A DNA stretch of 30,287 bases from a virus: the IMG/VR virus record IMGVR_UViG_3300050821_002972, positions 1-30,287 of that record. One strand, given 5' to 3'. Every line of letters starts with the position of its first letter. The stretch's first letter is position 1. This document shows positions 1 to 7,478 of the stretch, one piece after another. A model generated the notes under the pieces. The model had not been told where the DNA came from, did not search any database, and worked only from the letters and a program-made list of their open reading frames with translations. The translations under genes were made by a program, and so were the position numbers.

Positions 1-1901
1 TTTCCGATGGCCAACTGGACTGGCGTAAGTGCGTTGCCGCCATCTAGCGCCGCCAATGCCGCGGCTTTGAACGATGCGGTCATTGCATCGGTCGCGGCGG
101 CGCTTTGCGTTCCCGACTTTTGCAACTTGTCCAGTTCGCCAGCCCACGCCGTAGTCATGGCCGTGGCACCCGGAACGATGCCGGTAAACAGATCCACCGC
201 GTCTACTATTTGGTTGATGCCCTTCGCAACAAGCGAGTACGTGTTGTAGTTTTCGAATGCCGTGAGGACCGTATTCCACGCGCTCTTGAGATCGGTGGCG
301 ACCGTTCCGAGAGTTCCGCCTGCCGACGAAACTGCCGACATGTATCCAGGTAACTGCTGAATCGTACCGGACACATTGGCGAAGGTCGAAGCCGCTTGAT
401 TCCAGCCATCCTTGAGGCTGGCGGCAGTGAGCACCAGCAATCCAGTGATAGGGCCGATGGACATTAATGCCAGGCCGGTTGCCCCGACATCGGTAGTGAG
501 CGCGGCGAGTCCCGTTCCAACGCCCTCTATTCCCGGCAGCAATTCGAGGCTGAACTGCTCGCCCACCAAGCCGACAGCGGGCAAAAGCTCACTCGCGAAT
601 CCGAAACTGAGTTGTTGCTCGGCAACGGCCAGCGCTTCGACTTCCGGCACGGCAGAAGTTGCAGCGATGCCCATTTCGGTGGTAGCGACTGCCTGTGCGT
701 GCTCACCCGCTGCTGCCGCTTCGGCTTCGCCACCAATGGTGGCCATGAGTGCGCCGAGCGCCGGAAGCAACCCCTCAAGTCCGGTTACTGCGAGGCCCAC
801 GGCCGCGAGCGCGCCGGTAACCGGAATGACGGCAGCCGCGAGAATCCCAACGGCTACCGCCGCGTCTTTTATCGGCGCGGGCAGCGAGTTGAATTCGGCA
901 AGCGCTCCCTGTAAAAACGGAACGATATCTGTCTTCGTGAGTTGCAGCAGGTCAGAGACTACGGGCAGAATGGCCTGCCCCACTTGGACCATGATGCCTT
1001 CCCAGGCGTTGGCTAACTCTTGCCATTGGCCACCGAAGGTCTGATTGGCAACTTGCTCAGCGGTCCCTGCAAGTCCCTGCAATGCCTGTTGGAGCACTTG
1101 TATGTGCTCCGATTGGTCCATCGTCTTCCACAGCGCCGACACGCTGTCTGCGGTGGCGTTGGCCGCTGGATCCACTTGATTCATGGCGCTGACCACGGAT
1201 GTCAGCGTCAAACCGAACGTGCCCAGTTGTTTCGCGGAAAGCGAAGTGGAGTTCGTGAGCCGGTCGAAGACATTGGCCGCGGACTCGATGTCCGTACCCA
1301 TCACAGCCGCACCGTCTGCGACCTTGCCGAGCAGCGCTACCACGTCCGTGCCTGGTGGCAGCATCTGAGTCATGCGCGTGGCAGCGGACAGCAACGACGG
1401 CATGGCCAGCCCGTCAGACATGCCGAGTTGCTCAAGGCCCTCGATGGTCTCGTGTGCCGTGTCGCCGGATCCGGTAATGTTGGTCAGCGCGATGGAGGCT
1501 TTGGTGATGCCGTCGGCTGCCGACAGAGCCTCGCTGCCGAGCTCCGTCAAACCTTCGGTGATTACGAGCGCCTCACCAACCGCCGCGAGTTGCTCAGCCA
1601 TCTCCGCGAGTTTGGATCCAGCCTCGCCGGCCGCTTCGCCAGCTTCGCCCGCGGACTCCCCGAAGTCATCGAGACCGGACGCCGCATCGTCGCCGGCCGG
1701 CCCGATTCCGCCGAGAGCTTCGGTGACGACATCCGCCGCGTCACTCACGCCGGAGACTCCCTGGTTGAACGCGTCCGCGATGGCTTCGCCCGCCTGCTGC
1801 GCCTGGTCTTGCGCGGAGGAATAGCTTGCGGCGAGGGACGAATAGTCGCCGGTCACCGAGACGCCTATGGCCCCGATTACTTCTTCGTTCGCATCAGCCA
1901 T
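1..1901 (-). CDS. Tail tape measure protein, N-terminal part (runs off the left edge)
   Basis: An open frame begins at ATG 1901 (MADANEEVIG) and continues for 633 complete codons to the window edge, so the C-terminus is missing. The product is rich in Ala, Gly, Ser and Gln with long helical stretches, and has hydrophobic segments around residues 320-360 and 450-470. Typical tape measure stretches such as ALWKTMDQSEH and EFNSLPAPIKDAA are present. In siphoviruses this protein sets tail length and helps DNA enter the cell. The ATG directly abuts the TAA that ends the frameshifted tail chaperone reading frame (TAAATG), which is the conserved position for tape measure genes. The identification rests on position, length and composition rather than on a catalytic motif. 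Confidence 0.88.
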   Translation of the reverse strand, partial: MADANEEVIGAIGVSVTGDYSSLAASYSSAQDQAQQAGEAIADAFNQGVSGVSDAADVVTEALGGIGPAGDDAASGLDDFGESAGEAGEAAGEAGSKLAEMAEQLAAVGEALVITEGLTELGSEALSAADGITKASIALTNITGSGDTAHETIEGLEQLGMSDGLAMPSLLSAATRMTQMLPPGTDVVALLGKVADGAAVMGTDIESAANVFDRLTNSTSLSAKQLGTFGLTLTSVVSAMNQVDPAANATADSVSALWKTMDQSEHIQVLQQALQGLAGTAEQVANQTFGGQWQELANAWEGIMVQVGQAILPVVSDLLQLTKTDIVPFLQGALAEFNSLPAPIKDAAVAVGILAAAVIPVTGALAAVGLAVTGLEGLLPALGALMATIGGEAEAAAAGEHAQAVATTEMGIAATSAVPEVEALAVAEQQLSFGFASELLPAVGLVGEQFSLELLPGIEGVGTGLAALTTDVGATGLALMSIGPITGLLVLTAASLKDGWNQAASTFANVSGTIQQLPGYMSAVSSAGGTLGTVATDLKSAWNTVLTAFENYNTYSLVAKGINQIVDAVDLFTGIVPGATAMTTAWAGELDKLQKSGTQSAAATDAMTASFKAAALAALDGGNALTPVQLAIG

Positions 1902-2536
1902 TTAGTTCACCCATGACGGAACCTGGACCTGCACGGGCCCACGCATGCGCTTGAGATTATCGCGCTGCTCTGGGGTCAACTTGTCGAGAGCAGCGCCCCA
2001 CATCTCCATGATTTTGTGTTTGCCCCACGCGAGATTCTCCTTCTGCTCATCCGTGAGTGGGGCAGGCACGCCGTGAGCGCGCTCCCATTGGCGTAGATGG
2101 GCGTCGTACTCACGCCGGGTGAGCCGCCAGAACTTACGTTCTGACAGCCCAATTCCCCAGCGGGATGTGCCGAACGCTTCGAGTTCCAGCCAGGGATCTA
2201 CTCCGCTGGCGGAGTTGTCGGCTGGTCTAGAGACGATTCCGCCAATGCTTTTTTTATCGCTTCGTCAATTGCGGCATCGATGGCTGGCCACTCCGATCGT
2301 TGGACTTCCTGCGACCACTTCAGCCAGCCTGGAGACTTGAGAGGCTCCGGGAATGTGTCGGCTTGCGACGATGCCAGCAACTGCATGCGCTGGAGTTTGT
2401 AGCCCGCGTTCTCTTTCGGTAAGAGATTAGTGAGCGTGATTCCCCAGGTGCCCAACAAGCATTCAGCGAGCAGCGAGAATCGGATAGTAATATCCTTTCC
2501 CGCTACCTTGACGGTAGGGTACGTGATTGCGAGCAT
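1902..2536 (-). CDS. Tail assembly chaperone, -1 frameshift long form (lambda gpGT-like)
   Basis: The short chaperone frame can continue by a -1 slip on the heptamer at 2255-2249. Ninety-six codons are read in frame 0 and then 115 codons in the -1 frame, which begins with AGC at 2249 and stays open to TAA at 1904-1902. The fusion would be 211 residues. The extension has the charged, aromatic character of T domains (FWRLTRREYDAHLRQW, then LTPEQRDNLKRM). There is no independent start with a ribosome site for this extension, and its stop touches the tape measure ATG. I checked every codon of the -1 frame and found no stop. That frameshifting occurs is inferred from architecture, not shown. Confidence 0.82.
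2198..2536 (-). CDS. Tail assembly chaperone, short form (lambda gpG-like)
   Basis: This 112-residue protein starts MLAITYPTVKVAGKDITIRF and lies between the tail tube gene and the tape measure gene, the invariable slot of siphovirus tail assembly chaperones. An AGGAG box lies nine bases before the ATG. Near its 3' end the frame crosses seven consecutive A residues on the coding strand, where a -1 slip makes a longer form. By analogy with lambda G and GT, the short form would coat the tape measure protein during tail assembly and be absent from the virion. Sequence similarity alone is weak; the call rests on position and on the slip site. Confidence 0.82.
   Translation of the reverse strand: MLAITYPTVKVAGKDITIRFSLLAECLLGTWGITLTNLLPKENAGYKLQRMQLLASSQADTFPEPLKSPGWLKWSQEVQRSEWPAIDAAIDEAIKKALAESSLDQPTTPPAE
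2249..2255 (-). promoter_or_regulatory. Programmed -1 ribosomal frameshift slip site
   Basis: The coding strand reads ATA AAA AAA GCA in frame 0, so A-AAA-AAA followed by G forms an X-XXY-YYZ heptamer, the standard layout for tandem tRNA slippage by -1. It sits 48-54 bases before the frame 0 stop (TAG at 2200-2198). I did not identify a convincing stimulatory pseudoknot downstream. Confidence 0.8.
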
Positions 2537-2548
2537 GACTTGGCTCTC

Positions 2549-3004
2549 CTATACCGGACCGGCGCCATAGACGACACTGATGGTGTTGTCAATGGTGATT
2601 TCGCACGCGCAGGTCAATGCTTTCGCAATCGACGCGTCGGGCGTGAACTTGCTCAGATAGCCGTTGAACAGCCACGCGGTGCCATCGGTGCCGAGCGCCC
2701 AGACCACCTTCCATTGCTGCAACGCGGGCGGAGGCGTGATGATGATGTTGAAGAGCGACTGGTCCTGAGTGGCAGCCGGTTCCCAGTACAGCGTGAAAGT
2801 CAGCGCGCCCGACTTGAGCAATGTCCCGAGCATGCGGTGCGCTTGGCTCGTCTGGTTCGAGACGTCCACCATGTCGATGGACACGCCGTTGAATTTGATG
2901 TCTCCGATGCGCCCCTGGAGAACGTAAGTCGGGGGGCTGGTGGGACCGCCGAGGTAAAGACTCGTGTTGTAACTTGCAATTGCTGGAAGTGCGAGAGTGG
3001 ACAT
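2549..3004 (-). CDS. Major tail tube protein
   Basis: The protein has 151 residues, beta-rich, with segments such as GDIKFNGVSIDMVDVSNQT and ALTFTLYWEP that fit the tail tube fold of siphoviruses (lambda gpV and related). It precedes the tail chaperones by 12 bases and follows the tail terminator candidate, the standard order. AGGAG lies eight bases before the ATG at 3004, the strongest kind of ribosome site in the region, as expected for an abundant structural protein. It would polymerise as hexameric rings around the tape measure protein. Confidence 0.78.
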   Translation of the reverse strand: MSTLALPAIASYNTSLYLGGPTSPPTYVLQGRIGDIKFNGVSIDMVDVSNQTSQAHRMLGTLLKSGALTFTLYWEPAATQDQSLFNIIITPPPALQQWKVVWALGTDGTAWLFNGYLSKFTPDASIAKALTCACEITIDNTISVVYGAGPV

Positions 3005-3046
3005 TGTGCTATCTCCTGTTCGAATGTGATGCGGTTCGTGAAGCGG

Positions 3047-3511
3047 TTAAATGTTCGTGTTGTTGGCAACACGGAAATCGAGGATCTCGGTCCATGCCGG
3101 CGTTGGCATAACACTGAAATCGAGTACTCCTCGCTGCGAAAGCTTGAAGTTTGCCGCGCTCAACGGCGGTCCCGGAGGCGACTGGAATTGCGAATCGGTC
3201 ACACAGTCCACGCGCGGCATCCATGAATTCTGGATGTAATTCGCGAGGTTCTTGGCGACGACCGAATCCATGTCCCAAACGCTCAACTGAACTCGCACCC
3301 ATTCGAGCGACAGCGGGCCTGTCTGCACGTAGTCGAGCACGCTAGACACGACCATGGCAGTCACGCACGTGCCCTGCCCCACGTAGCCCTTCGGAAGCTG
3401 CGCGTCAAAGAATCGGAATGTCCCGTTCGTCCCGAGCAGGTAGCTCTGCATGCCGGCGTCGGCCATGGCCAGCGTTCGAAGTTTCTGTTGTAGGGGCATT
3501 GGGCTGCTCAT
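3047..3511 (-). CDS. Tail terminator / tail completion protein candidate
   Basis: The 154-residue product starts MSSPMPLQQKLRTLAMADAG. It has an N-terminal helix followed by a short beta strand and RFFDAQLPKG, resembling the DUF3168 and gpU-type tail terminator layout (helix, then a description of an output value and a proline-containing turn). It sits directly upstream of the tail tube gene. Proteins of this class cap the tail tube and dock the tail to the head. Family assignment is tentative because the motifs are weak; position gives most of the support. The ATG at 3511 follows the stop of the preceding gene by two bases. Confidence 0.55.
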   Translation of the reverse strand: MSSPMPLQQKLRTLAMADAGMQSYLLGTNGTFRFFDAQLPKGYVGQGTCVTAMVVSSVLDYVQTGPLSLEWVRVQLSVWDMDSVVAKNLANYIQNSWMPRVDCVTDSQFQSPPGPPLSAANFKLSQRGVLDFSVMPTPAWTEILDFRVANNTNI

Positions 3512-3513
3512 AT

Positions 3514-3942
3514 TTACACCGTCGCGAGCGTAACCTTGACTCGCGTTTGCGTCGTTTGACTGTCCGATTCAACGCCACTGATCTCATAATTGAACCCGTC
3601 GATCTGAGCGATCCATGCGCCCTTGTCGTCGTTGTTCTCGCCGCGCCACCCGGCATCGAGTTGCGGGTACCAGGCATCCAGGAGCACATGTCGAATTTCG
3701 GACGCCGTAATTTCGGTCAGCGCGCGCACCTCTGTCGCTACGATATTCGCGGGGCTCTCAGGCGCCGCAATGCACGGGATGTTGACAAGCCCACTCACAG
3801 GCGTGTAGTCGAACTCCACCGCGCCAGTCACTCCAATCGTGGGTACCGGTTCCATCGCCGTGAACAGCGAGACGAACAGACCTGTCGCGATAGCCGCGGG
3901 CATCACACCGGCGATGGCCAACGCTATGGCGTCCTGATTCAT
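3514..3942 (-). CDS. Head-tail joining (head closure / neck) protein candidate
   Basis: The frame remains open further upstream, but ATG 3942 (MNQDAIALAIAG) is the best start because it forms an ATGA overlap with the stop of the upstream gene. The resulting 142-residue protein has an N-terminal hydrophobic helix (residues 5-25), a central region ATEVRALTEITASEIRHVLL, and a C-terminal beta-rich part (IDGFNYEISGVESDSQTTQT). It occupies the slot between the head connector and the tail terminator where siphoviruses place stopper and neck proteins. I see no diagnostic motif, so the function is inferred from context. Confidence 0.5.
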   Translation of the reverse strand: MNQDAIALAIAGVMPAAIATGLFVSLFTAMEPVPTIGVTGAVEFDYTPVSGLVNIPCIAAPESPANIVATEVRALTEITASEIRHVLLDAWYPQLDAGWRGENNDDKGAWIAQIDGFNYEISGVESDSQTTQTRVKVTLATV

Positions 3943-4316
3943 TTGTTGAGCGCCACCAGCGCGGGGAGCAATGCCAGCACTGGCACGTCGGCCGGCAGTT
4001 TCGTCCACGCCAAAACGTTCACCAAGTACGTGGGGTTGCCGGGGTCCCACTGCTCGATGATCTGTCGTACCGTCTGCCCTTGCGCGACCTGCAACCACAA
4101 CTGGCGGTAGAGCGCGGCGACGCCGAGCGGCAGGCTGGCGAACACGGCGAGCGACGGGTCAGGCGATCCCGGCTGCGGCCGCGTGGCACCGAGTTGGCTT
4201 GCATAGTCCAGGTCGCCTGGATTGTTGCGCAGCGCGGGTATAGTCGCGCCGACGAAGAATCCTTCCTGTGTCGCGATGGCACAGGCGAGCAGCGATACTG
4301 GATCGGTTGGTTTCAT
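3939..4316 (-). CDS. Lysozyme-like / peptidoglycan hydrolase domain protein (possible endolysin)
   Basis: This 125-residue protein starts MKPTDPVSLLACAIATQEGF. It contains the pattern seen in small phage muralytic proteins annotated as lysozyme-like or PRD1 P5-like: a helix ending in QEGF with a candidate catalytic Glu at residue 18, then IPALRNNPGDLDYA, then a short loop, FASLPLGVAALYRQL, and a terminal QTVRQIIEQWDPGNP segment. It would cleave cell-wall peptidoglycan either as an endolysin or as a virion-associated enzyme. It overlaps both neighbours by four bases. The upstream membrane-anchored coiled-coil gene makes a lysis pair plausible. The location between head-tail connector genes is unusual. 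Confidence 0.5.
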   Translation of the reverse strand: MKPTDPVSLLACAIATQEGFFVGATIPALRNNPGDLDYASQLGATRPQPGSPDPSLAVFASLPLGVAALYRQLWLQVAQGQTVRQIIEQWDPGNPTYLVNVLAWTKLPADVPVLALLPALVALNK

Positions 4317-4699
4317 TTCGCGTCCTGTTTCTTCTCTTGCGGCTCTATGGTTAGCCCGCGAATCTCAACGGATTTGCGCCCCAGAATCTCGGTCAACAGA
4401 CTCACCACGGTTGCGGATTCGACTGTGCGTTTGTCCATTTCTTCGAGCTTCTTGATGCAACTCTCCAGAGCCATGTTGACCATTTTGTTAGTCACCGTCT
4501 GCTCGGAGATAAACGTCTTCAGCAGGACGAACATTTCCGCGACATCCTTAGCCGCCCTGTCCTCCCTCTCCTCATGCTTCTTGGTCTGTTCGGAAAGGGT
4601 ACCCATGTTCGTTCTCATCTGCACAATGACGGCCGTAACTGCCACCACGGAAGTTAGGAGCGATAGAGCAAGTCCGATGATAGCCAGAGCATTGTTCAC
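4313..4699 (-). CDS. Small membrane protein with coiled coil (holin- or spanin-like)
   Basis: A GTG at 4699 overlaps the previous stop (GTGA). The 128-residue product has one N-terminal transmembrane segment (about residues 5-27, ALAIIGLALSLLTSVVAVTA) and then a long charged heptad-like region (residues 35-100), ending in a basic tail. That architecture fits an inner-membrane spanin or a single-pass holin. No lipoprotein partner with an LXXC box is visible nearby, so a spanin pair is not demonstrated. The downstream gene encodes a probable cell-wall hydrolase. Function is inferred from topology and neighbourhood only. Confidence 0.5.
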   Translation of the reverse strand: MNNALAIIGLALSLLTSVVAVTAVIVQMRTNMGTLSEQTKKHEEREDRAAKDVAEMFVLLKTFISEQTVTNKMVNMALESCIKKLEEMDKRTVESATVVSLLTEILGRKSVEIRGLTIEPQEKKQDAK

Positions 4700-5145
4700 G
4701 AAACCGCGCCTCCTCCGGTTTGTCTCTGTAGTTGGTTAAGCCAGCGATCGCGGAATGCCCACGAAGTCCCGCACTGCTCGAAGATCGCAAAGGCGCCGCT
4801 ATTGTCGTCCATATCCAAATAGGCCTGCGCCTGTGTCTTGAGTGCTGCCGCGGCTGCCGCTGGGTTGAGCTTCACATCCAGCAGTTGCGTCACTGCCGCC
4901 AAGCGCGCGCTGTTACCGGCCAGCGTGTTGAGCGCGAGCGCCGCCGCGCGCAGGAAGTTACTCGGCGTCTGCGGCAGATTCATCGCACCGCCCTGGTAGC
5001 TGTAGTACATCGAGCTTTGCCAGGTTAGTGAGTTGATCTGCATCAGCCCGTTGATTTCGTCGTCACTGAATATCCCAGGCGCAACGGTGTCAGGTATGAG
5101 TAACCTGACATAGAAGATTGGCGTTCCTGGAATGTAGGTGAACAT
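4696..5145 (-). CDS. Head-tail connector (HK97 gp6-like adaptor)
   Basis: The 149-residue protein opens with FYVRLLIPDTVAPGIFSDDE, the signature start of gp6-like connectors, in which a short strand is followed by 'D..p..FsDeEi'. The remaining protein is helical with an Ala-rich helical stretch (about residues 85-112). These proteins form the dodecameric adaptor under the portal. The gene starts 13 bases after the end of the terminator U-tract that follows the capsid gene, so it is probably expressed at a lower level than the capsid. No strong ribosome site precedes the ATG. Confidence 0.68.
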   Translation of the reverse strand: MFTYIPGTPIFYVRLLIPDTVAPGIFSDDEINGLMQINSLTWQSSMYYSYQGGAMNLPQTPSNFLRAAALALNTLAGNSARLAAVTQLLDVKLNPAAAAAALKTQAQAYLDMDDNSGAFAIFEQCGTSWAFRDRWLNQLQRQTGGGAVS

Positions 5146-5157
5146 TTTGACTTACTC

Positions 5158-5204
5158 AAAACAAAAGCCGCTACGCCGCCTCCTACGAGATGACGTAGCG
5201 GCTT
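5158..5204 (-). terminator. Rho-independent terminator after the capsid gene
   Basis: On the minus strand an 11-base perfect stem (arms 5204-5194 and 5175-5165) encloses an 18-base loop and is followed by TTTTGTTTT. It lies 22 bases after the capsid gene's stop and 12 bases before the next gene. It would end most capsid transcripts and let a fraction read through into the connector and tail genes. Confidence 0.8.
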
Positions 5205-5226
5205 GTTACCGCGATCTTACTAAGTC

Positions 5227-6654
5227 CTAGGAGCCGGAACCGTTGGAACCAACAACTGACCTGCCGTCCATAGGAGACGCGCCCATAACGCCCATGATTT
5301 TCAGATTCTGGTTATTGCTCCAGAAATTTCCCATGGTCGGATCGGGTCCGCCGCCCATCCGTTGCGTGGTCGGGATCTCCGTGAACAACTGAGGCTCCTT
5401 GAAGCCTTGCAGGAACCCAACTTCGACGCCCGGCCGCTCTTGCGACATCGGGTCGCACACCATCATCCAGGAGTGCGGATTGTTCGTCGCCACCAACGTC
5501 AGGTACGGGTCGTATACCAGCGTGAGGTTTTCCATCGCCCAGTTTTTCACCCGGGCGAGTTGGCCAATCAGATTCGCGGAAGTTCCAGCCACGCCGCCTT
5601 GGTTGCTCACCATGACATCGAGCATGTTGGCCAGGTTCTTCGCGGTGCCGTAATCCGATGCGCCATAGTACAGCGAGATCTTGCCGCCGATCATGATGGG
5701 GTCGCCGGTCGCGTCGAGCTGCCCGGCGAGAATGTTGTACGCGTCCACAATCGCCTGAATACTCAACCGCGGGTTGTTGCTGCTGGCACCGTTCGCGATG
5801 GTCAACTGATTGTGGTAGCCGCTCTGGAAAAGCGGGTTCGCCGCTGGCGTGGAAGTGTTCGGGCCGTTGACGTCGAAAAATTGCTGGGTGATGAACTTGG
5901 CGATGCCGCGATTACCCTTGATCGACAGGCGCTTCGGCACGTCGCGGAAGATTCCCAGGTCGTCACCGACGAACGCCGCCCAGTTGATCGATGCACTCGA
6001 CTGGTACAGCAATGGCGAGTACGTCACGGCAGCCGTGCTGGTGACAGACGTCGGGGGGATCGCGCCGTTCTGCGGGGCTGGTCCCAACATCGCCTGTTGG
6101 CTCGGGGGCGCGCCGGGGTCGCTGCTGGTGTACGGCGTCACTAGTCCGTCGTACATGTACCGTTTCACGGTGCGGAAGTCGCGCAGGTCGGCAGACTTGA
6201 CGCAGTCCATGTTGGTGATGGGCCACGCCGCGAAATTGCTGTAGTACTGGCGGTCAATCACATCGGCGTACAGCGATTGATAGTCCTGCGAAGACATCGT
6301 TTCCTGCAAGCTCAACTGACGACCGTTAACGCGATAGATTGCCGGATACTCTTGACGCAGCGCCTCGACGATGTACGGATTGCAAGCGCCGGGAGTCAGT
6401 GCGGCCTTCCAAAACAACGGTTCGAGCTTGCCCGCGATGACATCGTTGAGCAAGCGACCGGCTTCCATGACGCGCCGATTGTGCGCGGTCGTGGCGCGCT
6501 GGTGAGCGATCTGATAGCCCTGCACGTGCGGAGTGAGAGCATCGTGACTCCACTCAGCCAACTGACCGGCAAACTCCATGCCGCCGCCACCGCGTGGCAC
6601 CGCGCCGTGCATGTCATTGCCGGGCGTGTATTCGGGAGCTCCAATTCGTAGCAT
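5227..6654 (-). CDS. Major capsid protein (HK97 fold)
   Basis: The 475-residue protein is in the capsid slot, following protease, nested scaffold and decoration genes. It has the composition of HK97-type capsids: an N-terminal helical region (residues 25-90), an extended loop, and a C-terminal half with NLANMLDVMVSNQGG, VKNWAMENLTLVYDPYLTL and SWMMVCDPMSQERPGVEVGF, followed by a strand pair near the C-terminus. GGAG lies nine bases before the ATG at 6654, and a strong terminator follows. The family assignment comes from the order of genes and general character; no exact motif distinguishes it. Whether the N-terminus is cleaved by the protease encoded upstream cannot be read from sequence. Confidence 0.8.
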   Translation of the reverse strand: MLRIGAPEYTPGNDMHGAVPRGGGGMEFAGQLAEWSHDALTPHVQGYQIAHQRATTAHNRRVMEAGRLLNDVIAGKLEPLFWKAALTPGACNPYIVEALRQEYPAIYRVNGRQLSLQETMSSQDYQSLYADVIDRQYYSNFAAWPITNMDCVKSADLRDFRTVKRYMYDGLVTPYTSSDPGAPPSQQAMLGPAPQNGAIPPTSVTSTAAVTYSPLLYQSSASINWAAFVGDDLGIFRDVPKRLSIKGNRGIAKFITQQFFDVNGPNTSTPAANPLFQSGYHNQLTIANGASSNNPRLSIQAIVDAYNILAGQLDATGDPIMIGGKISLYYGASDYGTAKNLANMLDVMVSNQGGVAGTSANLIGQLARVKNWAMENLTLVYDPYLTLVATNNPHSWMMVCDPMSQERPGVEVGFLQGFKEPQLFTEIPTTQRMGGGPDPTMGNFWSNNQNLKIMGVMGASPMDGRSVVGSNGSGS

Positions 6655-6658
6655 GTCG

Positions 6659-7057
6659 TTAGTCTCCGATCTTGATGTTGGTCGCGGTGTTGGTCGCGCC
6701 GGAATTCACGCCGGGCCCGCTGGGGTCGATGTGCCCGAAAGGCGTGTCGCTCGTGGTGCCGGTAATCAGCAGCCCGGTCGTCACGTTGGTTGCGCTGTCG
6801 AGCGTCCCGCTGGCGTAGAGCGGCGCGCCTGGTCCGAGAGCTTCGGGAGTGTACGGCGAGTGGCTCGAAGATCCCACCACGGTTCCGGTGAATGTGCCGG
6901 TGAAGTAGCACGTGCCACCGCCGCTGTTGGCCTGGTAGCCGTTGAGCGAGCACGCGGGTTCGTTGCCGACAAGGATCAAATCGCCGGGCAGAACCGTCGA
7001 AGGCAGGAGCACGAAGCGCGGCGAGGTCGGCGTGCCTTGATAGACTTGGTTTTTCAC
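6659..7057 (-). CDS. Head decoration-like protein (DUF2190-like)
   Basis: A GTG at 7057 opens a 132-residue protein that is glycine-, serine- and threonine-rich and predicted to be all beta. Its opening (MKNQVYQGTP, then STVLPGDLILVGNEPACSLN) and the later TGTFTGTVV, GAPLYASGTL and a terminal NIKIGD resemble the DUF2190 family of capsid decoration proteins, where 'sGd.v.vG' is followed by 'G.f' and 'G..vYw'. These proteins stabilise the shell by binding outside. It sits one base after the protease/scaffold stop and four bases before the capsid start. Confidence 0.6.
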   Translation of the reverse strand: MKNQVYQGTPTSPRFVLLPSTVLPGDLILVGNEPACSLNGYQANSGGGTCYFTGTFTGTVVGSSSHSPYTPEALGPGAPLYASGTLDSATNVTTGLLITGTTSDTPFGHIDPSGPGVNSGATNTATNIKIGD

Positions 7058-7058
7058 G

Positions 7059-7478
7059 TTAGTTGGCCCGTCCTTTCATGGCCCGCTCCAGGATCTTCGG
7101 GTCATTCGTGCCGAGCAGAGCGGCCCAGGATTCCTTGTAGGTGTCGGCCTCGGCTTTCTCGTTGGCCGCGATGGTCGCGCGTTGCGCCTCAGTGAGTTCG
7201 ACCGGAGGCGGCGCGCCCATGCCGGTGACCCGCGGACCCGCGCCGATAGCGCCGCCGAACCGGCGAGCCTCAGCGTTGACCGCCTCGACGAACTTTTTGC
7301 CGTCGAGCGCGCCCGCTTCTTTCGGGACGCCGCGGTCAACCACCGTCTCGATGATGTACATCTTGGCCGACTCGTTGAGCGACACGCCTTCGAGCGTGCG
7401 CGCGCCGAGTTCGATCGCTTCGCGCCTGACATCCTTCTCGACGAGACGCGAAAGTAGCGCCTTCTCTTCTGCGTTCAT
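7059..7478 (-). CDS. Nested scaffold protein from an internal start in the protease gene
   Basis: Within the protease frame, ATG 7478 (MNAEEKALLSRLVEKDVRRE) is preceded by AGGAG with a six-base gap, a better ribosome site than the protease itself has. The product would be the 139-residue C-terminal part: charged, helical, and ending in KAEADTYKESWAALL and a basic tail. This matches the arrangement of lambda C and Nu3, where a scaffold is translated from inside the protease gene in the same frame. The existence of the separate product is an inference from the ribosome site and the family precedent. Confidence 0.68.
   Translation of the reverse strand: MNAEEKALLSRLVEKDVRREAIELGARTLEGVSLNESAKMYIIETVVDRGVPKEAGALDGKKFVEAVNAEARRFGGAIGAGPRVTGMGAPPPVELTEAQRATIAANEKAEADTYKESWAALLGTNDPKILERAMKGRAN

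Noticed and set aside
1020-1916. 298-codon plus-strand frame opposite the tape measure gene
   Set aside because: Shadow of a high-GC gene; no ribosome site, no promoter and an Arg/His/Gly-rich random-looking product.
5362-6144. 260-codon plus-strand frame opposite the capsid gene
   Set aside because: Arg-rich shadow with no motif; the capsid gene on the minus strand explains the region.
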